Positions 38,000 through 51,640 of a DNA stretch of 64,000 nt are shown one piece after another. Both the position numbers and the translations under genes were made by a program. The notes below the pieces were generated by a model. The model saw only the letters and a list, made by a program, of their open reading frames with translations. It made no database searches and was not told the DNA's origin. The stretch is from contig OU744730.1 of the NCBI GenBank assembly GCA_916613615.1, positions 26,855,406-26,919,405 of the forward strand, given 5' to 3'. Within the stretch, counting starts at the first letter, position 1; each line of letters opens with the position of its first letter. Origin of the DNA: Steromphala cineraria (lineage: Eukaryota; Mollusca; Gastropoda; Trochida; Trochidae).

Positions 38000-40655
38000 G
38001 CTCAGAGCATATTTGAGCGGCAAGACTTTGAAAACTAATTTTGTTGGTATAGATGTGAATGTTTGCACTGCTCCTAAGTTAACTCACTTGTCGTGGTGTG
38101 GTCACTGACAGCATCTCTTGGTGAGTGCATTTAACGTTATTACAATTGATATGTTGTTAACGTCGCTGTGACGGTGGTGTATGCATTGATGTGGGCCCGA
38201 CAAGGTCGGAGTTGCTGAGTGAGACAGACGAGTATTTTGCGACTCCAGCCACAATGAAACTCTGTGCTAATTGGAACAAGAAGAGTTTTGTTTTATCTCA
38301 AGGTCCTGAGCAAACTTGGCGCTAAAACTGACGAGCTCGTCTATACGTCTACGGGTCTAACAGTTGAGAGAGATTGCTCTGAGTCGACGTGTTCAAATTG
38401 GACTTGTTCTCAACGGATACTGTATGTTGGAACTTGGACTACGCTCGTTACTTTATGTTGGAATAAGCTATAGCGATATGTTCGCTGACTTTATCGGCCT
38501 CTTGGACATTTGACTTGCTTCACTTCGGAGATCGGGATGTAAGTTCGTGAAGGACGGCCATCCTGTGGACTATATGGAGACTTTGACTTGAGGTTAGTCA
38601 GAGTTAGCTAGCCCTAACTAGAAATCTGAGGACAGAGGATAAAATTCGAGACAGTGATACCAACTAAAACAGTCCCACACCACTGAACTTGGACTTTAGT
38701 TCACGTCTTTAGTGTGCTCTTGAGAGGCAAACGACACCTTTCTGACTTTCTGGAATCTGTGACACAATGCTTTGCGATTCGGTTCTCTTCGACTTCCCTG
38801 CATTATTCAGTTCATAGACGGAGCAGACGATAGCATGCAATTTTATGATTAGGACGTCATCCCTGATTCACATACCAGTTCATCGTAGTTATTCATTATT
38901 CTGATGGACATGGCTCAATTGCGGTAATCCGTCCGCTGTTCGTGGACAAAGTTCATTTCAAAGTGCCACTTACATGAACATCTTACAGAGTCCGTCAGTT
39001 GCAGCCAATTTCCAGTTAGGAAGATCTAACGGAAATCAATGTAAACTCTTCCGCAAGGACTGTTCCTGAGTTTGGTATAAGATAACTACATCAGTTGATG
39101 AACACCTGCTCTACTTGTACAATATCTGCTGATTGTCCATTATTGATTGTGTGTGGACTTCATTAAAACGGCTCCTGGATAATACACGAACACAATGAAG
39201 AATTCCATTCTACATGAGTGTTTCTGAAGAAATCAGGTGTTGTTAAGAAATGAAATTACATTCGTGATCATAATTATCGGATACCAGTTGATGATATATT
39301 AACGAGTAGATTGAATACTTGTCGAGTTTCATTACTATTGATTGTACTGTGGACGTAGATTAAGCATTTGGGGATAGCTTTAGAAAGAAGTAAGTCGAAT
39401 GTACCTTATAAAGTACAGGTAACTGTGAAATACATTTTAAACATCGTATCAATGCTGTTGTGCTGCAGTTAAACGTGTGCTTCCACTCCTCGGTGATTTC
39501 GTGCCCATGCCTTGATTATATCTTAACCACAGGGGTATAAAAACATTTGTATCAAATATCAAGTTAAGGTCACATAGCCTCGTTGATGTCTCAGTTTGAC
39601 TTTTCATCACCTTTTCACGGATAAGTGACTCGTAAACGTCTGAGGGCAATATTCCGTTAAGTAGATCTAGATTAAGATTGCAATCAAACCACGGTTACGC
39701 ATGGTTGCTGACGCTGACAATGCGATCAAAGATGGATTATCGAATCATAAAGAACCTTATTTCACATCGAGGTCAGGAGATTAGCTGAATCGGCATTTAG
39801 ACCCGTTTCATTGATTCCTTTAATCATATTACTGTGATTGCCCGGATATAAGATATAAGTATATAGGAGTCGGCTGATAGTACTGCAGTATTGACCTGGC
39901 GCCGCAGTGTGAGGAGCTCTCATTACTCCCTGCACTGGAGTCTGTAAGACGATGTTCAGAGCTGCAAGTCTCTAAGGTCATTTTAATTTGCCAGACTTCG
40001 TCGTTCAGGCTTGGACTGGAAACAGTGATGTTGGATGTTGGGATGTATATGGAAGCTTGTGTGGTTCATGAGATGGACTTATCGATCATGATCAGTGGAT
40101 ATCACATTTTGTGATTTACTTACTCGTCCTAACAAGGCTTCAATGATAACGTGACAGGGTGCTATTATCAAGTTGTTTGAAGGCGTTGTCGAGAAAACTA
40201 CATACATAAACATATGTATCTAAAGGAGTGATGCACGTTATGTATCTGTTTCGTTGACGGGTTGCTGGGAGAGGGTCGACATCACTGTGAAACTAAAACT
40301 TACCCCTTTGCTCTGGAAATAGCTTGATGTAATCTTCTTTCAATGTGAAAGTGATGTTATTGTAACGTAACCAGGAAATTGCAACCCTAAACTTTTCAAT
40401 CTATTACAACTTTAACAAGACTACAAGAGAAAAGGGCTACACGGGGTATACAAACTCTATCATTTACATCTTGTACCACTTCGTCCTTAAGGAGTTTACA
40501 ACGATCAAGAACATTATCTTGTATAAATTTGGACCTTCTTATCTCGGATAAACATCCGTTTGAGGGATACAACCGGGCAACCCATGACTGCAACACGCTC
40601 ATGTTGATGTAAGGAACATTTATCGTTTCAAAACGTTGTGAATAAATCGGAGACA
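38000..40655 (+). promoter_or_regulatory. Probable promoter and 5' UTR region of exon 1b
   Basis: About 2.6 kb of mostly non-repetitive DNA with more GC than the surrounding intron, immediately upstream of exon 1b. A TATA-like stretch (ATAAGTATATAGGAG, about 39,857-39,871) precedes a GC-rich patch (GGCGCCGCAG near 39,899). GCAGACGAT, one base from the recurring GCAGACGAC motif, is at 38,823. The short open frames here have no domain I recognise and are treated as untranslated. Confidence 0.3.
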
Positions 40656-40799
40656 ATGAATCACGAGGATGCACGTGAAGACGTAGAGTACCTGGCAGCG
40701 CTAGCCTCGATGGGCGATATGTGCGACGTGCACGATGGGGAAATGAACCGGCCCTGGAGTCCATCATTTAGTGACTGCTCCGACCATACGTATGCTACG
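40656..40799 (+). CDS. Formin-like gene, alternative coding first exon 1b
   Basis: This exon runs from an ATG at 40,656 (AGACAATGA context) for exactly 48 codons to a good donor (ACG|GTAGGT at 40,800), so it ends in phase 0 like exon 1a. An in-frame TGA lies upstream at 40,605. I see no convincing polypyrimidine tract and AG in between, which favours a first exon over an internal one. The peptide is acidic (MNHEDAREDVEYLAALASMG at its start, then a Ser/Asp-rich part with SPSFSDCSDHTYAT at the end) and does not resemble the basic TP-repeat tail of exon 1a. It would join directly to MDWGRP of the exon at 57,673. The upstream 2.6 kb is richer in GC and poorer in repeats than neighbouring introns, as expected for an internal promoter and 5' UTR. 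Splicing to the formin exon is inferred from phase and strand only. Confidence 0.55.
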
Positions 40800-43101
40800 G
40801 TAGGTCTCGTTATGATGATAATAGTTTGACCCTCCTTTTGAGAGTCACACCGCATTTCAGTAAGTCCTTCTGGTTTATCTGGTTTGAAAATGTCATCGCC
40901 ATGGATAAGTTAAGTTAAGTCATTGTTTCCCTATTGATATGTTTGCTCTGACCATGTAACGGTAGTTACAGTTTCTGTGGATTATTGTGGTCGGGTTTCC
41001 ATATTCTCATATCTTAAACGTAGTAATGTTGTAGTGACGTTTTCATATTGAAGAAATACAAATTATATGGCCTTACAACTTCTTTATTTCAAAGAGATGC
41101 GACGTTTCGGTGTAGATACCAACATCGTTTTCAAAACATGAACGCGAAAATTATAATACGGTAGACAAAACGTTTAATGTAACACATAGCAAACAAATAA
41201 AAGCAAGTTTTGATATTGTCAAACAAATAATATCAAGTTATTACATTCAGAAAACAAATAAGAGAAAGTTATATGTAATTCATTTGAGAGTTTTTATCTA
41301 GAATCTTTCTGGACATACAACTTCTGTAGTAGAGAATAACCATGCTTCGGTAAAGGATCTAGAACGAATTGTAATATTAAGCATATTGGCTTTATCGTTT
41401 TATTATCAATGGGAAATGCACCCTTGATAGATTCGTTACTCGAGCTAAACTTATAGTTATTATCTCTGTTAATGATTGAGGGACTAGTCATACAGTAGTC
41501 TGTTATCAAATGAAGAATGAATGAATTCAATCAGAACAAACACACTAAAACTAAACAATAGGTTATGATATGATAATGATGTTATAAAAGCGTAATCTGA
41601 CAGGTATACAACGCAGGTGAATCATTACCTATCATAAAAATGCAAATTGTTATCAATAAAAGTCATGCAGTACAAATAGAGACATCGTTATTATCCCGTT
41701 AAGGGCGCAATTAGTGCACGATCTATGCAGCTGTACATTTGTAATGGGTCATAGTCATAAAAAGGCCATAAAACACTATAAAAGGTAATGATATGTGCAT
41801 TGTTTGCATTAAATATGCAAATGCAGTCATTGCCAGTAGGGGATGTTGCAAATGGCAAAGAAGTGAAAAGTATTATTTTTCGTTTTAAAAATGGTATGAA
41901 TTATCAATCATACTCATTGACATCAAGGTGTAAGATATATTTACCAAAAAAAAAAAAATCGCAATTACCTTAACACCAGTTATGTCACATATATTCGTCA
42001 GATTTGTTGATTGGTTGATTTGACATTGACAAGGAATATTCCCTTCTAAAGGTTCTTTGCGAAATCTGTGTTTTTCAGTTATGAATAATACGTCACAAGT
42101 GCATTATGTATTCATTTTGATATGATTTACCCTTTTCGTTTAGAATAAAGATTATTGTTTCAATGTGAGTGTCTTTGTGAAGAGTTATAAATTAACTGTG
42201 TCCAAATAATGAATTGTCAGTATTAGAAAACCCCATTGAATGTACTTCATCAAGATTATCATACCAAAGCAGATCCACAGCCCAATTATATATTTCATAC
42301 ACAAATGAGTTTTCCCACAAAATAATCACTTCAATACAAAGTAACAAATGCATTCCATTAAGCTCATTACTATAAAGTCACATGTGCAGTTGTTAATACC
42401 GGAAGAAAACTGCAATATTTCCATGATTAACATGCGCATCTGACCAGCAAACAATGCCACCTGGATGGTTAATTGCTGCTCAAGGGAGATAATCGTGTAA
42501 TGAGCACGGCTGGATTTGAAGTTTTGCATTTTGCACTAAGAGGATTTATCATGGGTAACGTATTAAGGGTCGAATCAGGACACATAAACAATTATTATAA
42601 TCGATTTGGGTTGACGGTAATGTCCGAGCATGAAGTATTTGCATTTTATATTAGTTCCAACTAATCCGATAGTAAAACGTATTCCAGTAATTAACAAATA
42701 AGCCTGCAATTGTTTTGCCCTCAAATGCTTATTGACGTTTTTTCCAAACCATGTCAAAAGGGATAATGTAAATATTTGCACTTTGTTTGATTGTTTATAG
42801 GCAAACATTTGAATTGTGCACTAACTTATCCCATAGTACAGTTTGCTCTATTTAAACATTGCACTTTCAGTCACTTAATGATCGATAATATACTAGTCTA
42901 AAAACAAGTAACGTATATTCTAATACGTTATACATAAGCGCATGGTTGAAGTTACTTATTTTATTTATCAAACACTATCGTACTGAGATATTTTAGTAAA
43001 ATACCGAAAGCAATGATGTTTGTGCTTGAGCTTTGGTGTTAGAAACAAAAATGAAAATCAAAGATGTCAGATGGTCCTGGTTTTGGGTGCTTTTATTGCT
43101 T

Positions 43102-43436
43102 TTAAAGAGGCAGTAGCATTTTTTTGGAAAATTTTATATTTTAAATTTTTCACAGATTATCGTAGGTTAGTGCTAAATGTATTGTTCTGAAAGTGTCAAA
43201 AATCTCATTAAACAAACCAATCATCCATTGTTAGAGAATGAATTATAAAGTCCGTTGGCGGCCATTTTTGTGTGAACACCTTTACTTCATTTTGTGCTTG
43301 GGGGAACTTTACATTAATATTTGATTTATTACTGCTTCATTTAGTTTTAATACATTGTCTTTAAATTGGATCCATTATTTTCAGTTTCCTGACATCACCT
43401 TATATTCCCTCTAAAAACGTGCCACTGTTCCTTTAA
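43102..43436 (-). mobile_element. Family A MITE-like element, copy 4
   Basis: Termini TTAAAGAGGCAGTAGCA and ACGTGCCACTGTTCCTTTAA, each with substitutions. The interior is in reverse orientation with GTTGGCGGCCATTTTTG. It lacks a short internal piece near the AAAAAGGAATCGCATG block, so it is shorter than the other copies. Confidence 0.72.
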
Positions 43437-44537
43437 GTGATAATCCTGGTACACGTACTGAATTGGTAAAGACAATTGACTAGAATGGATGAGGAAAAAT
43501 TCCATAATTATAAATTAATTAATTTTTAAAAAAGATTCACAATTTAATAAAAATTTCTCAACTTTGCATATGGGCATGGACAAAAGTTTAAACAAATAGT
43601 TTCCTTTCCTGTAGCAAACATTTAAATTGTTGCAAATAATAAATGAAGGGTCCGAGGCAAATCTATGATAACCCACACATTTCAAATACTACTTGAGTGT
43701 TCCTCATTCTTTTGAGTAGGTAGTATACATTGTTTCAATTGGCTTGGAGTTTTATTTATATGCCAATTCGGTTCTGTGATGTATCTAAACATTAATAACG
43801 AATCAACAAAATGAATTCGAATCATTTCATTAGTGTCATCACTAATAAAAATAAAAACGAAAAAGAAAAGAAACGAAATTATTGTACATATCTAACAAAA
43901 GATGTCAGAAGAAATCACCAGTGATTCAATATTGGCATTAGCGATCAAAAACATATCGTAAAACTGTTTTCCCAATTATCTTTTTGATTCATATGTCTTT
44001 ATCGTAAGCTACTCATGTACATGAAACTTCTTAAATCTATCGTCACATTCTTTTTATCTTCTATATTCAATTCAATATATAAAATGCAAGTGATAAAAAA
44101 TGAAAATTAGATGTGTTGATTGGATGTACGTCAAGTCTTAACGTAATTTTCAACCTTACTGTTTTCAAAAGACGTAAATGTGTGAAACGTTTTTAAAAAT
44201 AGAAATAGCTAATCTAATAAAACACAAATTGAGAAACAAAAGACAGTGTGCAGGTGACACTAAGAACTAAGTGCGAAGTGTCATTTCCCACGTGAAACCT
44301 AACAGTTCTAATCTTCATGGAAACGGAGCAGTTTTAATTATGTTGTTGTTTCCTAATCTGCATTATGTCACGTGACGATTTAGTTCCAAACTTTGTTGGT
44401 GTTTCATGCGTGGTCAATATCAATAAACACGGTGGTAAACAATCGCCCTGGGCTACCCCATTGATAGCGGCGTGTTGTAAGGTTGTAAAGCTATTGTTAG
44501 TCAATGCCTGCTGTGTGAACTAACGGTAGTTTGGCTG

Positions 44538-45080
44538 AAGTGACTAAGTCAGGAAGATTTAATTACATGGCGTATATGATAAGATATTACGCTGGAAATG
44601 GCCTTCACGAAACCTCTTAAAGTATATATTAATTTGTAAACAGTAAGCATTTTCACAAATATTCATATTACCATTTATAATCATGGTCAACACCATTTGT
44701 AGAACCAAAAAGCTCAAAAAGGTAGTTAGGCTAAAATGACTTAGGAAGATTTAATTACATGGCATGTATGATAAGTTCACGATTGAAAATGAGCTTGATG
44801 AAACCACTTTAAAGCATATTTCAAGTTGGAAACAGCCAATATTTCGAAAATGTGTTTATTACACTAAAATGGTAGGTCAACGTCCGGTTTTAATACTAAA
44901 CAATTCTGTTCTCTATACATTACGGAGTTTGGGATGAATTTATTAAGCCAGGAAAATGTGAGAACATGGCATAATATTTTATAGTTGGAAATAAACAAAT
45001 TGAAACCCGTTATAATCAGTAGTTAATTTGTGAATAGTGAATACTTATCGCATAGAAATTTATATTTCTAACGACCGAGC
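44538..45080 (+). repeat. Three-unit tandem repeat, about 200 bp period
   Basis: Units near 44,538, 44,738 and 44,945 share AGTCAGGAAGATTTAATTAC, ACATGGCATGTATGATAAG-like and GTTGGAAACAG-like strings. The third unit is the most diverged. Confidence 0.65.
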
Positions 45081-45889
45081 ATACATCTCCTTTTAAACAC
45101 CTCTAGAAGTTAATGTGTATAAACTATCTGTATGTGATGATCAATAAGGACAATTGTATGGAAAACCAACTTCTGTACATATATTCTTAAAAGGGGCGTA
45201 GATGCATATGTTTACAATAAAGTGACAAGCCACCTTTCTGACACTACGACACATTTATGCTATCAACAATCTCCTGTGTTAAGCATCATAAAGTAAAACT
45301 TTCGGAAAAAGCGCTGCACTGGTGCGTCACATTTGTATATATGAAACTGAATTTTAATTTCAAGTTTCATCGTGATCCATACTCCCAGTTGAGCAATCAC
45401 AATCACGAACCATTATTTGTAATATATAAGTAAGTTTATGAATATACAAACTTTCATTCTTGGATAGCGAGTGTTCATCATAAATGCTTATATGCTATGT
45501 ATATTCATACACCTGCCTTCATTTATCTTTGACACCTCAAGAGGGCCCACCAAAGAAATCTTAAATGATTTTCACGTTTTCAAAATCATTGTAGTGTGTC
45601 TTTTGTGAGCAATGATAAGATAAAACATAACTAGCTATAGTATGTGTTTTTGACAAACAAATGACCTCTTGGCATATAAGAGAGAGGTTTAGATATAAGT
45701 TCACCGCCATCATGTGGTTTAGTATCAATGAAATCTTGTCCTATCGGCTAATTAACTCAAAAGCTTTATAGGTTGAAGATGATAAGATTCAATGTTAAGG
45801 AAATACTATACTTAGTGTTTCAATCACTGATAAGACTAAAGCGATAACGAATAAATCCCATGTTCTATCTACTATGTTAGTTCCTGGAT

Positions 45890-46395
45890 ATACAGTTAGA
45901 CAGATAGCACTCGAGCCCTTGGCAGTTATCTCCCGTTGATTGACGTGACTTATTCGAGTTAGCTCCGCCCAGCCGTGTGGCCAACCACTGACGACCTAGG
46001 TCGGAGGTTAGAGGTCACGGTTGGTGGTCAAGCACAATACAGCTTAGAGGAGGGAATGTAGTGAACTTAGCTGATGGTCAGCTGGACTGGACAGACGGGA
46101 GTGGACAGCACTGGACATAACATCGTCCGTGTACAATTGTTAGAGGCTGTGACACTTTCTCACGCTGTAAATTGCAAACGGACTTTACCAGAAAGACCTG
46201 ACAATGGGTTCGTACAATGCTTATCTTTGTTCTGCAATGCTGTGCCAAATTTGTGTACGTCAAATGTCTTGAATTTTTAAATATGTAAATGATATAGCAG
46301 AGACTTTATATCATATCTGTGTAAAATCGTCATTCGATTTTACTAGATATACCTGACCGTTACATATCTTTATTCTGCCATGCTGTGAAAGGTTA
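45890..46395 (+). promoter_or_regulatory. GC-richer intronic island, possible alternative promoter
   Basis: An island within intron 1 with CpGs, a GC-box-like CTCCGCCCAG (45,963-45,972) and a donor-like AAAG|GTTAGT near 46,391. An ATG at 46,074 opens a 68-residue frame without recognisable domains and with no good in-frame donor, so I do not call it coding. Confidence 0.18.
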
Positions 46396-47929
46396 GTGCA
46401 TGTCAGAATTTCAGAACTTTCAGAATTGTAACAGTTTGACAACATGAGATTTATGTGTTATATGTCACAATGTGGGTTTGGAGTTGTTATATTGCTTATG
46501 TGTCCAACCTCAAAATGTCATCTACATAGATTTGTTACAATTTCCAAACCTTGTGTGAATCATGACAACTCATTAGAAATGCTTTTCAGATATGGTTGTT
46601 CCAGTGATTGATTATGAGTGCCTTTGAATGAGCTTTAAAATGGCATTGTTTGATTTGCCGTTTCGTAGACACCTTGCAATTTTGTATACTTCAATAGAAT
46701 CACGACGAGTACTTCATTGGTTCAAAAACTTACTCGTATACAGATAAGTACTTTCAAAAGCAGTGAAATTTTATAAAATTCTTTACAAGTTACTGCCAAT
46801 GAAAGATACTAAATCTAGAGATGATTTGCTAGCAAGGCCCTCGTCAAGTAGATATGGGAGAGAAACAGCTACCAGCACCCAGATACCGTACAGTAGACAG
46901 GTAGCCAGGTACTAGAGCAATGCCTCTCACACCTCGGCCTCTTTCATCTGCAGAAGACTCTTGTACCATCCCCTTGTACCCCCTTCCCTCCATACCATTA
47001 GCTTTTCAGAGACGCTCCAACTCAACTATCACCAAGGTTCAGTTGTCAGTAATCTTGCCCTGTAGAGGATGTCAAAATTACTGAACGCAGTTTCTATGTA
47101 GGGCTATATCGTGTAATGTAATGTGTATTCGTTGCTGAAAGAACGATTAAAATTGAATAATGAAAACAATAAAAGTAAATGGGAATACGATTCAAAAGTT
47201 ATTATTCATTATTCTAAGCCCATTGTTAATCATTTAAGATGCATATTTCTTTATCACCTACCAACAGTCTTATCACATAGTACGAGCAATCATCTTTTTA
47301 ATTGTTAACATCTCCTTCATCATGCGATATAGGGTAGAGAATCGAGACATTCAACCATGGGATACCGAGGATGCTACCAAACCGGCCCATCCCAATCCCC
47401 TCTTTTCTCCCTCTTCTTTCCCAAACTCTCCCTCCCCCACCCACTGAGATAAATGTCAATTCGCTGACCGACCATTCACTGAGGCTTACGTAACTACCAG
47501 TACTCGAACGACTCACGCTCGTCTCGAGTGGTTTGCAATGTCTATGACACTTCGATTGTTTGATTGCCATTTCCAGCATTCTGTGATTGTCTTACAAGTA
47601 TATCACCTTATGCGATGTCTTTTCTCATTGATATTGAAGCATATTTCATTCTTGCCACAAGAGCTAAAGCAGTGATTACTTGCAAAAATGCCCTGGTTTA
47701 GTTTTTACGGTATTTAGCCATATTCTATGAAACAAACTTGTGAATGAATGCACAGCAGTGTTGGCACTACTGTGTCGAAGTTAACCAGAAAGAAAGGTTG
47801 TTGAAATGGACACTTCACTATTATTTCAACAAACATATACAAGTTCATAAGCATTGCAGTTAGCTAATTATTCCAAGTAACGATGATATCAAGTGTCAGT
47901 TACATTTGTTAATTAGATTTGGAAACAAC

Positions 47930-47975
47930 GAGCAGTGTTTATTAACAGACGACCGCTCGGCGCAGACGACACTTC
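47930..47975 (+). promoter_or_regulatory. Paired CAGACGAC sites
   Basis: ACAGACGAC (47,945) and GCAGACGAC (47,962) lie 17 bp apart around a GC-rich core (CGCTCGGC). This is one of the clusters of a motif that recurs at promoter-like patches in this window. Its function is unknown. Confidence 0.3.
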
Positions 47976-50900
47976 ATTTAGCTATATTCAAAGAACCCTT
48001 GCCATCCACTATGAAAGCCGAATAATCTGAGTAGTGGTGCGTAAAACTGGTCACTCCCCAAAAGAACAAATTCAAAGCAATGACCACATTCGAACCGCCC
48101 CGTCTCGTCTGTTACTGTGATTGAGTCCAGTTTTGAGGCTCAACAAAAGACTGATAACCCAGGTCGGGTCAACATAACCTTCAAGTTCACTTTCTTTCAT
48201 CAAAGCCGTTATTGTCGTCACTTGATCCCTGAGCTCTGCACACCATCTGGGTAACAAGACGATGTTGAGAGTTTCTGGGTGCAGGATTAACGATAATTAT
48301 AGCGGTCTGATCGAGGAACCCTGTCCACATCTTAGTCTAATTTCTCTCAAGGTATCGCCTTGCTTCAGATGCTATCTCAAGCTTTGGTCATGTCAGACGA
48401 TCTGTTAACACCGAAGCGAATCGAATACAGGTTTACCGGTAGTAATAACTGCCATATTGGCGATTGCTGTAAATGAGAGTCAGGAGTTGAGATGTGTGAA
48501 AACCATTATTGCTTACCCCGGTGAACTGTCTCTGACATGCATTCCCCCTGCTCTCCTGTGTACAGTTACGTAAGAACTGGGTTCAATATGTTAACCACTA
48601 GTTCTGTCTGAATACTTCGCATTCTCCTTATTGACACAAGCACTTGTCTGGCATCTAGTATCCTAGGCCTCCAGTGGTTTTAGATAACGAGGCTATCATC
48701 ATGTGCTTCTCTTCTTGATAGCAGGATGAATCTTTGGCATTAATGAATCCTAGCTTGGCCCCATGGTTTGTTTCAAGTCTGCACCTATACTGGCCATCTT
48801 TATCAAATGAACCAGTATGTTCTGTGAAAAACTTAAATATCTTTCAATCTCAAATCGAGAATATATTCAAGTAAGATTTCTATCAATAATTCTATAACTT
48901 TTCGTTGGATCGCTTTACTCGAAATCCTCTTTAAAATGAACACGCATCCTTAACTATTAAACCGATAATTGATATATACCTGAAGATGTTTATAAATTGC
49001 CGTCTTTGCTACGAAAATATATAATGGATCAACAAAGTTAGGGTATTTGAATTTTTATGAAAGATATCTGTTCAATTTGGTAATTAACTATCAATATTCA
49101 TATTTCAAATTTACATATCTCAACCTTTTTTCCCAGTTAGTATTCAAACAGAAAGTTCTTCAATTGAGTGGATAATTTGGTCAGTATACGATTTGGATGT
49201 CAAGAATGTCACTTGACTGAAAAGAAATATCATTTTTGAATAATAAAAGGCATCTGCTACGCATGCGGAAATGTTTTTTATTCTGGCCGGGCATCTGCCA
49301 TCCATCACTTTTAATGAAAATGAAAACGGAAGATTTTCACAGGTATTGAAGGATTTGCCAATAAGCATGTAATTAATAACCAAATGGACAGATTTATTCC
49401 ACAGCACTTTGGTTAAAGAGATAATGAAGACAGACATGCGACAGGATATCGTCCATATTTCACAGTGCCACTTCCATATCAATTGACCCCAGCCAACAGC
49501 TAAACGTTGACCTCCCCATATATCTTCATTTTGAGTGACCTCCGTCCATTTTCAGCCAGAGATGGGTCATAAATTGCTATGATTTGGTCATTGTGGTCAC
49601 AGGCGCTTTCTTTTCATGATCGGGTGATAAATTTCCATATTTCACGACATTAATATGCCCATATCACATGGATGTCTCCTGAGCATTCGCCTGGACCAAT
49701 CAATTTCAATTTGTTCTGTCGTCTGCTGAACGATGTCTTCCCCGACACGTCTGCTAGTTTCCGGGAAATGACCATAACGGTTTCTTCTATATCCGAACAC
49801 ACATGCAAATGATATGCGGCTTGTATGAAAACTGACCCTTCTTGGGATCATTGGTTTGTATGAAAATTGTTAGTTTGAGGTCTGATGATTTCACTCAGTG
49901 TCCGAATGGGCGTGATTGGCTGTTTTGGGATCGTATCGTCTATTGTCCATTAGTTTGTATTTAATGTAAAAATGGGTTTGATATGCTGGGATCATATTCC
50001 AAAATATGATTGCTGTTTGAACAAATTGTTTATGTCCGACAAATTGCTACTTAAACTTGATATTTTTGAGTAAAATGAGATCGTTTATGACAAGTTTCAT
50101 ATTTAACAATAACTGTGATTAGTGCAAAAAGGCGTGAAAATTCGTTTGTAGTGGACAGGGTAAATGGTCAGTGGTAATTTTCCTGGACAGAGCCATTGAC
50201 CGGGGGTATTTGTAGTGGACAGCCCATGCCTATTAAACTGTGATATTGATTAAATTAGGAACATAGACAATGATAAAGGCCCTAGTCGGCATGTATGAAG
50301 TTTCTTTCAGTGTGGTTTTGATGGACATTAGATTTGTACCTGAGGTTGGTTGACCAGCAGGTGCGCGATGTCACGTGAGGTCAAACACCTGCTTGACCAA
50401 TGACTGGACAATGAGTTATTCTTACAACTGGTTCTGATGTACTCGGATAAGAACTTCTCTCGTCATGCTCACATGTCACTTAAATTCTACCATCTCATGA
50501 CAAATTGAGCGAATACCTGTATCTCGTCCAGGGTCCGTCCAGGTAGAGTCATGGATAATAAAACATATTTTAGTCCATTGTTTGACTGCCGTCTCATTTC
50601 CTGCTATCAGCAAGATACATATTTACTCTTCTGATGAGTAGATAAGTCCTTGAGGAGCACGTGTGAAGCTTGTATATCTTTATTCAGAGCCTTTAATTAC
50701 CCACAGCGGGACCCAGGAGTCAAACTGAAATAAACTTTATCACAGGTTCACTGTGAAGTACGAGATAGCACCAACAATTACCCCATGTGGTCATAATTCA
50801 ATAAGACATATGAGGACATGGTTTGCACGTGGTAATTACCCTTGATGCACGCTCATCAACCTCTACATGCACGTGTTAACGATCCTTTCTGTTGAGTTTC

Positions 50901-51439
50901 GACCAAGGTGAAGCCAAGTCGTTATTATAATTATGGCTCAAAGTGTTAATTGATGTGTTATAATGGCCATACGTGTGAAGTATAATTGGTTTGTTTGATG
51001 GCTGCCATTGTTGATGGTGGTACCTAGTTGATGTTTGTGCATGTCGGATGCAGTTTGTCACGGACAGTGTGTAAGTGTTAGAAGTGCCACTCTTGAGGTT
51101 TCTCTGGACGTTTTGCTCTGTTTGGAGAAAGAATTATGGATTTACCGGCGTTCAGTCGGCTCGATTGTTCAACTGTCGTCTGCCATGTCTTCCTCTGTTA
51201 ATGCCGGGATTTACGACCTCTCAAGCAGTTGGTGATGCTGAGACGTCCCTGGGTAATTACCCCTCTTCCGGTAAATGATTTTTCTAATTTCCGAGAAATC
51301 AGTTTTGTTGGTTTATGGCTAGTATGTCTGAGTGGAACAAACTTGATCAATGATAATATCAACTGCCCATGGCTGTCATTGATGAAGACAATCATGTACT
51401 TGAAAAACTTCATAGATGTTTGAATTCAATGCTTTGGTA

Positions 51440-51640
51440 TTTTTGGCAAGGTTTATTCCTGAAAATAAGAGTTCTTTACTGTTTTTATTATTTGGATTTT
51501 TTATCTAAAAAGAACTAAAAAGGAGCCTTAAACGATACTTAATTTCAGCTGATGCATCTAGATTTGACAATATTGTCTAGACTTAAGAAGGCTCCTTTAA
51601 TTGTTTTTGCTTTTAGGGTCTGGGTAACAGACTATGGCAA
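51440..51640 (-). repeat. Family B repeat copy, reverse orientation
   Basis: Read on the minus strand it begins TAGTCTGTTACCCAGACCCT and carries AAAGCAAAAACAATT, then the GGCTCC block and the poly-A-rich tail. It is closest to the copy at 54,370. Confidence 0.55.

Noticed and set aside
40396..40767. 123-residue minus-strand frame near exon 1b
   Set aside because: It overlaps exon 1b antisense and has no recognisable domain. Exon 1b has the matching phase and donor.
46074..46280. 68-residue frame starting at an ATG in a GC-richer island
   Set aside because: No good in-frame donor to reach the DEP exon and no domain. Kept only as a possible regulatory island.
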